Source: Streptomyces violaceoruber (GTDB lineage Bacteria; Actinomycetota; Actinomycetes; Streptomycetales; Streptomycetaceae). From it: DNA of 10,522 nt. Position numbers and translations under genes: made by a program. Positions 5,969-10,522 of this stretch are shown here, piece after piece. The stretch lies in assembly GCA_000720805.1 (NCBI GenBank), contig JODI01000153.1, positions 1 to 10,522 of the forward strand. Direction: 5' to 3'. The first letter of the stretch is position 1. Each line of letters opens with the position of its first letter. Under the pieces are notes generated by a model. That model worked only from the letters and a program-made list of their open reading frames with translations. It had not been told where the DNA came from and ran no database searches.

Positions 5969-6024
5969 ACGCGACCCCTGTTCTGATCAAAGGCTTCGAG
6001 AACCTTGCTCATCAGGGGTCGCGT
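5969..6024. repeat. 12-bp perfect inverted repeat with 32-nt spacer
   Basis: ACGCGACCCCTG (5969-5980) and CAGGGGTCGCGT (6013-6024) are exact complements. The spacer contains TTCTGATCA and GCTCAT, which extend the pairing imperfectly (TGAT with ATCA). There is no T-tract, and the nearest gene end is that of the TetR gene 326 bp away. It could be a transcript hairpin, a recombination site or the remnant of a small element. Confidence 0.45.
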
Positions 6025-6349
6025 CTCTCATTGTGAACCGCGCCGGGCCGCGCCGTTCAAAACCTCCGCGATCTCGCCACGGCCTGTGGTAGCACACTGG
6101 GCCCCCGGCGCACTCCGCGTGCCTGCGCCGGGATGCACCACCGCCACTGAGACTCGGCCCGGACACAGCGACGCCACTGGCCACCGTGGGGCTCCTGCCT
6201 GGACCATCGGCACGGCCTTCAGGTTTCCGTCACCCCCCAGAGAGACGACTCCTCCGGCTCGCCAAGGTTGACGCCGGCTACATCGGCCATCCGTCTTGCG
6301 CCTCATTGAGAAGAGCCTATGACGCTCAGACAGAAATTTGATATGCCAG

Positions 6350-6940
6350 CTATCCGACCGGTCTCAGCGCCCGCGCGAGCGCGTCGACGGTCACGCCGAC
6401 GATCGCCCGGAGTTGCTCCGGGCTCGACCCGGCCCTAGCCATCACCGCGAGAGACTGGTTCACGGCCGCTACGTGTACGGCGAAGTCCTCGGTGTTCTCG
6501 TCGGACATTCCGCCGGCCTTCAGCGCGGCGCGCAGGCGCGGGCGCTGAAGGCCGAGCAACTCTTTGGCATGCGCTGCGACCCTCGGGCTCAGCGCCGGAC
6601 TTGCCATGACCGACTGGGCCATCAGGCATCCGTCGGGCACGGCGGGGTCGGCGATGCGCTCCAGGGTGACGTCGAAGAACGCGCGGACGGCGGCGACGGG
6701 GTCCTCGGCCGCGCACGAGAGGGCGGCGTCGAACTTGTCGCCGTAGCGCGTGGCGTAGCGATCCAGGCAGCTAAGGAAGAGTGCGTCCTTGTCGCCGAGC
6801 GAGGAGTAGATCGAGCTGCGGTTCAGGCCGGTCGCCCGGGACAGGTCGTCGAGCGAGGTGTCGGCGTAGCCGGAGCGCCAGAACTGGATCATCGCGGCGT
6901 CGAGCACCGTTTCCGTGTCGAACTGCTTCTTGCCTGCCAT
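6350..6940 (-). CDS. TetR-family transcriptional repressor
   Basis: An N-terminal TetR helix-turn-helix is clear: TVLDAAMIQFWRSGYADTSL followed by DDLSRATGLNRSSIYSSLG and DKDALFLSCLDRYA. The C-terminal ligand domain contains PDGCLMAQSVMASPALSPRV, typical of the TetR_C branch that includes AcrR/YcdC-like regulators. Of two possible starts, the ATG at 6949 directly abuts GAGAGG, whereas the ATG at 6940 (MAGKKQFDTETV) has that sequence about 9 nt upstream, so I prefer 6940 (196 aa; 199 from 6949). It is divergent from the alpha/beta hydrolase, and a perfect 26-bp palindrome lies in the 85-bp gap, so it very probably represses that gene and itself. The inducer is unknown; a substrate or product of the hydrolase is the natural guess. 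Confidence 0.9.
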   Translation of the reverse strand: MAGKKQFDTETVLDAAMIQFWRSGYADTSLDDLSRATGLNRSSIYSSLGDKDALFLSCLDRYATRYGDKFDAALSCAAEDPVAAVRAFFDVTLERIADPAVPDGCLMAQSVMASPALSPRVAAHAKELLGLQRPRLRAALKAGGMSDENTEDFAVHVAAVNQSLAVMARAGSSPEQLRAIVGVTVDALARALRPVG

Positions 6941-6954
6941 GCGGCCCATCCTCT

Positions 6955-6980
6955 CATCTTGAACTGATCAGTTCAAGATG
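6955..6980. promoter_or_regulatory. 26-bp perfect palindrome, predicted TetR operator
   Basis: Half-site CATCTTGAACTGA is followed by its exact complement TCAGTTCAAGATG, centred on TGATCA. It lies between the divergent TetR and hydrolase genes, where a TetR dimer pair would block both promoters. A candidate hydrolase promoter overlaps it: TTGAAC at 6959-6964 and TAGCGT at 6984-6989, spaced 19 bp. On the other side it ends only 15 bp from the preferred TetR start. Confidence 0.85.
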
Positions 6981-7025
6981 TGCTAGCGTCGAATCACGGT
7001 CCACCCGCCTCGATGGAGGATTCCC

Positions 7026-7925
7026 ATGACCAACCCCGTCCCCGCGCTGCCCCTGCATCACCTGGCCGGATTCACGCACCACTGGGTCGACGCCGACGGC
7101 GTCCGCCTGCACGCCGTCGAAGGCGGTCGGCCGGACGGACCGGCCGTCGTCCTGCTCACCGGGTTCCCGCAGACGTGGTGGGCCTGGCGAAAGGTCATGC
7201 CCGCTCTCGCCGATCGGTTCCGGGTCATAGCGATCGACCGGCCGGGCCAAGGCAATTCCGAGCATCCGGAGCTCAGCTACGACACGCACACGGTGGCCGC
7301 GCACATCCAGGCCGCCGTGACCGCGCTCGGCGTGCGGGACTACTGGCTCGCCGGGCACGACATCGGCGCCTGGGTCGCCTTCTCCCTCGCCCTGAACTAC
7401 GAGAGCCGACTGCACGGGGTCGCGCTGCTCGACGCCGGAATTCCCGGTATCACCATGCCGGAAGCGATCCCCCTCGACCCGACTCCGGCGTTCAAGACCT
7501 GGCACTTCGCGTTCCACGTGGTGCCCGATCTTCCCGAGACGCTGATAGCCGGCCGCGAGCGGGAGTACATCAGCTGGTTCCTGAAGACCAAGTCCCTCGC
7601 GCCGGACGCGTTCGAGGAAGCAGAGCTCGACCACTACGGCGCGGCCCTCGCCGTCGATGGCGGCCTGCGCGCCGGCCTCGCCTACTACCGCGCCGCCGCC
7701 GAGTCCGCGCGCAAGAACCACGCGGCACTCAAGCAACGGAGACTGACCGCGCCCGTCCTCGGAATCTCCAGCAGCCACGGCTCGATCCCGGATATGGCGG
7801 CCTCCATCAGCCCGTGGGCCGAGAACGTGACCGGCGTCATCGTGCCCGACGCCGGTCACTACATCCCCGAGGAGCAACCCGAAGCCGTCACCGCCGCCCT
7901 CACCGACTTCTTCAGCGGCCGTTAG
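7026..7925 (+). CDS. Alpha/beta-fold hydrolase, epoxide hydrolase-like (299 aa)
   Basis: This is a predicted cytoplasmic hydrolase of the epoxide hydrolase/haloalkane dehalogenase-like branch. The nucleophile elbow AGHDIGAW (109-116) has Asp112 where lipases carry Ser, as in enzymes that form an alkyl-enzyme ester. The base is His278 in VPDAGHYIPEEQPE. The strand-3 motif usually written HGxP reads TGFPQTWWAW (45-54), with Thr45 in place of His. DRPGQGNSEHP (71-81) is the family's conserved turn, and residues 140-240 form the cap, with candidate Tyr181, Tyr220 and Tyr221. The acid may be Asp256. Start: ATG at 7026 with GGAGGA 5 nt before it. It is divergent from a TetR gene with a palindromic operator between, so expression is likely induced by its substrate. 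A hairpin at 7962-7980 follows. The substrate is unknown; epoxide, halide or ester hydrolysis are all possible. Confidence 0.88.
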   Translation: MTNPVPALPLHHLAGFTHHWVDADGVRLHAVEGGRPDGPAVVLLTGFPQTWWAWRKVMPALADRFRVIAIDRPGQGNSEHPELSYDTHTVAAHIQAAVTALGVRDYWLAGHDIGAWVAFSLALNYESRLHGVALLDAGIPGITMPEAIPLDPTPAFKTWHFAFHVVPDLPETLIAGREREYISWFLKTKSLAPDAFEEAELDHYGAALAVDGGLRAGLAYYRAAAESARKNHAALKQRRLTAPVLGISSSHGSIPDMAASISPWAENVTGVIVPDAGHYIPEEQPEAVTAALTDFFSGR

Positions 7926-7961
7926 TGCTCTAGCAAGAGGGCGATCCCCATTGCCGTCGGA

Positions 7962-7980
7962 GGCCCGTCAGTTACGGGCC
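7962..7980. terminator. Hairpin between convergent hydrolase and winged-helix remnant
   Basis: GGCCCGT-CAGTT-ACGGGCC is a perfect 7-bp stem with a 5-nt loop, 37 bp after the hydrolase stop and just before the end of the convergent minus-strand remnant. It lacks a T-run but is well placed to act as a bidirectional terminator. Confidence 0.5.
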
Positions 7981-7992
7981 CGCCCCGCGCGC

Positions 7993-8310
7993 CTACGGAC
8001 GTGCCGCGAACCGCCCGTCGCCCCGCTGCTGCAGCCAGCCCCGTGCGGCGAGCTTGGTCATCTCCGCCCGCAAAGGTTCCAGCTTGCCGCATACCGAGCC
8101 GTCCAGCCCCAGCCGCTCGCCGACCGCCCTGACCTGCACCGGCCCGTCCGCCTCCCGCACCATCGCCAGGATCTTGCGGTAGCCGCCGGGCAGCCCACCC
8201 CCGTCCGCCGCGTCGCCGCGGTGCGGGATCAGCAGGACTGCCCGCCCGGCCACCTTCACCGCCCGATGATCCACAACATTGCCATCGGTCGCCGTCCTGC
8301 TTGATCTGGG
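7993..8310 (-). pseudogene. Winged-helix C-terminal remnant, probably transposon-associated
   Basis: The frame ends with VAGRAVLLIPHRGDAADGGG and then YRKILAMVREADGPVQVRAV, GERLGLDGSVCGKLEPLRAE and MTKLAARGWLQQRGDGRFAA. This resembles the C-terminal winged-helix module found in many small Streptomyces proteins, some next to transposases, where it reads roughly 'repeat cycle, choose regulator, arrest lower domain'. The recognisable part starts near TDGNVVDHRAVKV; upstream the frame merely mirrors the dehydrogenase remnant on the other strand, so the N-terminus is lost at about 8310. Start codons in frame exist but no ribosome binding site supports them. I treat it as a decayed gene tail, though a short protein cannot be excluded. 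The family comparison is from memory. Confidence 0.5.
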
Positions 8311-8317
8311 CCGCATC

Positions 8318-8626
8318 TGCGGGGTGTCCAAGGCAGCCCTGTGGAGCGCCACCGACGCCATGCGCCTGGAACTCGAACCTCGGGGTGTGCACGTCGTCGG
8401 CGTCTACGTCGGCTACGTCGACACCGGTTTGAGCGCCGGCGCAGCCGTCGTCAGGTCAGATCCCGCCGACGTGGTCCGCCAAGTCCTCGACGGCATCGAG
8501 AACGGCGACGTGGAGATCCTGACCGACGACCTCACCCGCGCCGTCCGCCCCAGCCTTCACCAGCCGATCGAAACCCGACTCGCCCAGTTCCTCCCCTACC
8601 GGTCACGACAGCCGGAGAAGGTCTGA
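8318..8626 (+). pseudogene. Short-chain dehydrogenase/reductase, C-terminal fragment
   Basis: The fragment reads GVSKAALWSATDAMRLELEP then RGVHVVGVYVGYVDTGLSAG and DPADVVRQVLDGIENGDVEI, the region of an SDR enzyme after the active-site Tyr-x-x-x-Lys, through the substrate loop (YVDTGL) to the C-terminal helix. Intact SDRs are about 230-260 residues; about 100 remain, and the Rossmann nucleotide-binding half (TGxxxGxG) is absent. At the position of the catalytic Tyr, four before Lys, the sequence has Cys (TGC), either a TAC-to-TGC change or the breakpoint itself. Upstream the frame becomes the mirror of the minus-strand winged-helix remnant, so the two broken genes were joined at about 8310-8320. 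It is non-functional as an oxidoreductase. Confidence 0.75.
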
Positions 8627-8697
8627 CCGGCGAAAATCCTGCGACGGCGTATCGCGCCCGCTTGACCCCACATCCAGATGCTGTGCCGAGTGCCGGC

Positions 8698-9156
8698 TCA
8701 CTGCCCAAGCATGCGGTCGCGGGCCCTCCCCAGACCGTCGGCCACGGCGGTGAGCTGCTCGGGGGTAAGAACGTCGATCAGCAACTCCCTCACCGCGGCC
8801 ACGTGACCCGGGGCCGCCCGCTCGAGGGTGGCCAAACCGGCGTCGGTAAGGACGGCATACACGGCACGAGGGCCGCTCGGACAGATCCGACGCCGCACCA
8901 TCCCCGCCTTCTCCAGTTGGGTGATCTGGTACGTCACACCGCTCTGCGAGGCGTACACCGACTCGGCGAGTTCCGTCATGCGCAGCTCGCGACCTGTGGC
9001 TCCAGAAAGCCTGGACAGAATTTCGTACTGCACGTGCGTCAGGTCCGCGTCGTCCTTCAGCTGCTGGTCAAGGCGCCGGTTCAACAGCGCAGCGGCGCTG
9101 AAGAACGCCATCCATGCCCGCACCTCCTCACCGGTCAACCATCGCGTGTGACCCAT
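8698..9156 (-). CDS. MarR-family transcriptional regulator (152 aa)
   Basis: This has the usual MarR length and fold. An N-terminal dimerisation helix (EVRAWMAFFSAAALLNRRLD, 11-30) is followed by LTHVQYEILSRLSGATGREL (39-58), the helix-turn-helix MTELAESVYASQSGVTYQIT (60-79), recognition and wing residues LEKAGMVRRRICPSGPRAVY (81-100) with AVLTDAGLATLE, and C-terminal helices VRELLIDVLTPEQLTAVADG (122-141). The ATG at 9156 is preceded by AAGGAGGTGG at good spacing, which fixes the start; the frame stays open far upstream on the minus strand only because it mirrors the neighbouring gene. It is divergent from the Tat-exported binding protein, with two TTCAAATTTgAA-type sites in the 96-bp gap, so it likely controls that gene and itself. 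The ligand is unknown. Confidence 0.92.
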   Translation of the reverse strand: MGHTRWLTGEEVRAWMAFFSAAALLNRRLDQQLKDDADLTHVQYEILSRLSGATGRELRMTELAESVYASQSGVTYQITQLEKAGMVRRRICPSGPRAVYAVLTDAGLATLERAAPGHVAAVRELLIDVLTPEQLTAVADGLGRARDRMLGQ

Positions 9157-9174
9157 GTCACCACCTCCTTCTTG

Positions 9175-9186
9175 TTCAAATTTTAA
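9175..9186. promoter_or_regulatory. Imperfect operator, proximal to the MarR gene
   Basis: TTCAAATTTTAA differs by one base from the perfect palindromic core TTCAAATTTGAA at 9211-9222; the centres are 36 bp apart. It begins 19 bp upstream of the MarR start codon, next to its ribosome binding site, so occupancy would suit autorepression. Confidence 0.55.
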
Positions 9187-9209
9187 GTCGAGAGTAGCTT
9201 GGCCATCGG

Positions 9210-9223
9210 CTTCAAATTTGAAG
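9210..9223. promoter_or_regulatory. 14-bp perfect palindrome, predicted MarR operator
   Basis: CTTCAAATTTGAAG is a perfect palindrome and strikingly AT-rich for this DNA. It lies 30 bp upstream of the binding-protein start and 53 bp from the MarR start. MarR-family proteins typically bind such short inverted repeats in divergent intergenic gaps. Confidence 0.7.
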
Positions 9224-9239
9224 ACGCGAGCTAGAGAAG

Positions 9240-9251
9240 GTGGGTACCCAC
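9240..9251. repeat. 12-bp palindrome at the ribosome binding region of the binding-protein gene
   Basis: GTGGGTACCCAC is a perfect palindrome ending one base before the ATG at 9253. The best ribosome binding site, AGAAGG (9235-9240), abuts it. A folded transcript or bound protein here would directly affect initiation. Confidence 0.4.
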
Positions 9252-9252
9252 G

Positions 9253-10380
9253 ATGGGGATCAGCAGAAGGACGTTCGGCCGGGCCGCGGCGCTCAGCGCG
9301 GCCGCGGTCGGTCTTCAGGCCATGACATCGACCGCGGCCTCCGCCGCCCCGGCGGCCGGCGAACAGGAACAGCTCCAGGCCCTGTACAACACAGCCAAGG
9401 CCGAAGGCGGACGGGTGACCGTCTACATGGGCGGCGACGCCCCCGGATTCTTCGACTTCATCCCGCAGGCCTTCCTTGCGCAATTCCCCGGCATCCAGGT
9501 CAACACGGTCACCGACCTGAGCAAGTACCACGACGCGCGGATCGACAACCAACTCGCCACCGGCAACCTGGTCGCCGACGTCGCGATCCTGCAGACCACA
9601 CAGGACTTCGACCGTTGGAAAGCCACGGGCGAACTCCTGCAGTACCGCCCCGTCGGCTGGGACAAGGTGTTCGGCAACGCCAAGGACCCCGATGGCTACT
9701 GGGCAAGCGCCTACTACGGGGTGTTCGCCCCGATCGTCGGCATCCATCAGGTGCCGGCCGACCCGAACGACTTCCGTGCCACCGACCTGCTCAGCCCCGT
9801 CTTCACCAACCGGATCGTCTCCACTTGGCCCAACGACGACGACGCGGTTCTCTTCCAGTACAAACTGTTCATCGATCAGTACGGCTGGGGCTGGCTGGAC
9901 AAGTTCGCCGCGCAGCGGCCCACCTACGTCCGCGGCCTGCTGGGATCCATCAGCGGCGTCGTCAACGGCACCTACCTCGCCAGCCCCGCCGGAGCCGGCG
10001 GCACGGGTCCCAACAGCGTTCAGGTGCTGCCCAGCCACGACCGGTTCCCGTCCTGGGCACAGCGCGCCGCCATCTTCCGACGGTCCCCGCACCAGGCCAC
10101 CGCCAAACTGTTCCTGAGCTGGCTGCTCTCGCGACAGGCTCAGCAGAACGTCATCGCGACCTTTACCTGGTCGGTACGCGCCGACGTCGCCCCGCCCGCA
10201 GGGCTGAAGCCCCTCGCCGAGTACCGCACCACCGACCCCCTCGCCTTCCCGAAGTTCATGAGCGACCGTGCCGCCGTCGAACGGTTCAAGTCCCAGGTCG
10301 AGCTGTACGTCGGAGCGGTACAAGGCCCCAACCCCGCCGACCCCCAAAACACCCTCGGCCGCACCCCCGGCCGATTCTGA
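9253..10380 (+). CDS. Tat-exported ABC-type extracellular solute-binding protein (375 aa)
   Basis: The N-terminus MGISRRTFGRAAALSAAAVG carries a twin-arginine motif (SRRTFG, 4-9), a hydrophobic core and a likely cleavage ASA|AP near residue 31, so the protein is exported folded. The mature part resembles the iron/polyamine/thiamine-type binding proteins (SBP_bac superfamily): GGRVTVYMGGDAPGFFDFI (52-70), FLAQFPGIQVNTVTD (74-88), LVADVAILQTTQDFDRW (106-122), and the late helix ATAKLFLSWLLSRQAQQNV (282-300), which is characteristic of the family. No lipobox Cys is present, unlike most Gram-positive binding proteins. No permease or ATPase gene accompanies it, so it may serve a transporter encoded elsewhere or act as a free scavenger or sensor. 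Start: ATG at 9253, with weak AGAAGG upstream. Regulation by the divergent MarR protein is likely. The ligand is not deducible. Confidence 0.88.
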   Translation: MGISRRTFGRAAALSAAAVGLQAMTSTAASAAPAAGEQEQLQALYNTAKAEGGRVTVYMGGDAPGFFDFIPQAFLAQFPGIQVNTVTDLSKYHDARIDNQLATGNLVADVAILQTTQDFDRWKATGELLQYRPVGWDKVFGNAKDPDGYWASAYYGVFAPIVGIHQVPADPNDFRATDLLSPVFTNRIVSTWPNDDDAVLFQYKLFIDQYGWGWLDKFAAQRPTYVRGLLGSISGVVNGTYLASPAGAGGTGPNSVQVLPSHDRFPSWAQRAAIFRRSPHQATAKLFLSWLLSRQAQQNVIATFTWSVRADVAPPAGLKPLAEYRTTDPLAFPKFMSDRAAVERFKSQVELYVGAVQGPNPADPQNTLGRTPGRF

Positions 10381-10426
10381 GACACGGCTTCACCCGCCAC
10401 CCCGCATCGGCGGCGGTATCGCAGTC

Positions 10427-10522
10427 CTAGGGCCTGTTCCAGGTTCGGATCATCAGTTTCGGGTTCTGCCGGTGCCAGGCGGCCTGGGTCTGGTAGTTGT
10501 CGAGGGTGGCGCGTGGTGATCT
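10427..10522 (-). CDS. C-terminal end of a gene running off the window, possibly a transposase
   Basis: The minus-strand frame reads RSPRATLDNYQTQAAWHRQN then PKLMIRTWNRP and stops with TAG at 10427-10429; it is open to the window edge. The residues look like real protein (Trp, Tyr, Asn, Met spread normally), unlike shadow frames here. The TAG lies in CTAGGGCCTGTTCCAGG; the GGGCCTGTTC string resembles ends of Streptomyces insertion elements as I remember them, so a transposase is my best guess, not a firm call. It is convergent with the binding-protein gene, 46 bp away. Confidence 0.4.
   Translation of the reverse strand, partial: RSPRATLDNYQTQAAWHRQNPKLMIRTWNRP

Larger units (their letters stand above)
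5123..6349. other. Gene-free stretch of about 1.2 kb with inverted repeats
   Basis: No frame here has a family signature. The best candidate, a plus-strand frame ending at 5986 (LDARQTQWLKQEVSIGGEW, LDAPLRHLKVGIGARGD), has acceptable third-position GC over its last 60 codons and might be the tail of a lost gene, but I cannot support it. The stretch holds several palindromes: CGCGCATGCGCG at 5185-5196, a GGCCCC/GGGGCC hairpin at 5207-5223, CCATGGGG/CCCCATGG at 5412-5445, and a 12-bp inverted repeat at 5969-6024. Confidence 0.5.

Noticed and set aside
5645..5986. 113-residue plus-strand frame as a gene
   Set aside because: The last 60 codons have plausible codon use, but the first half does not, there is no ribosome binding site and no recognisable family.
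6338..6967. 209-residue plus-strand frame opposite the TetR gene
   Set aside because: Mirror of a clear TetR protein; no family features of its own.
6954..7877. 307-residue minus-strand frame opposite the hydrolase
   Set aside because: Mirror of a well-supported alpha/beta hydrolase; Gly/Val/Asp-rich antisense composition.
8698..10347. 549-residue minus-strand open frame spanning the MarR gene and beyond
   Set aside because: The N-terminal 397 residues mirror the binding-protein gene and the operator gap. The MarR start at 9156 has a strong ribosome binding site, so the extension is not coding.
1..10522. CRISPR array or tandem repeat
   Set aside because: Reading through the window shows no regularly spaced repeats beyond the three-copy terminal-like motif and the two MarR sites.

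Overview
The window is very GC-rich, its real genes strongly prefer G or C at third codon positions, and the recognisable families (IS5-, IS3-type transposases, DUF5937-like ArsR, Tat-exported binding protein, divergent TetR and MarR loci) point to an actinomycete, most likely Streptomyces. It looks like an accessory, insertion-rich region such as a chromosome arm, plasmid or island border. That placement is inference.

Layout. 1-140: 3'-truncated IS5-type transposase. 136-980: a segment bounded by related inverted repeats that carries one complete unknown gene (277-798, minus) with a palindrome upstream. 981-1577: mostly decayed sequence with a possible short cysteine-containing remnant. 1578-2035: C-terminal half of an ArsR-type regulator, cut by an IS3 element. 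2036-3319: the IS3 element, with 26-bp terminal inverted repeats, an intact orfA and an orfB broken by two frameshifts. 3294-5122: a two-gene unit, a small unknown protein translationally coupled to a complete superfamily 1 (UvrD/PcrA-like) helicase; the IS3 end supplies the first codons of the small gene. 5123-6349: about 1.2 kb with no gene I can defend, but with several inverted repeats. 6350-7925: a divergent TetR regulator and alpha/beta hydrolase pair around a perfect 26-bp palindrome. 7926-8626: a hairpin and two gene remnants (a winged-helix tail and a short-chain dehydrogenase tail). 8698-10380: a divergent MarR regulator and Tat-exported solute-binding protein pair with two related AT-rich operators. 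10427-10522: C-terminal end of a minus-strand gene, possibly a transposase.

Functionally there are two self-contained regulator/target modules (TetR with hydrolase, MarR with binding protein) and one helicase module, separated by mobile-element debris. The most unusual signals are the inverted-repeat-bounded unknown gene, the small-protein/helicase pair whose start was rewritten by an IS end, and the operators of the two divergent modules. I see no CRISPR array, tRNA, rRNA or complete multi-gene biosynthetic pathway.
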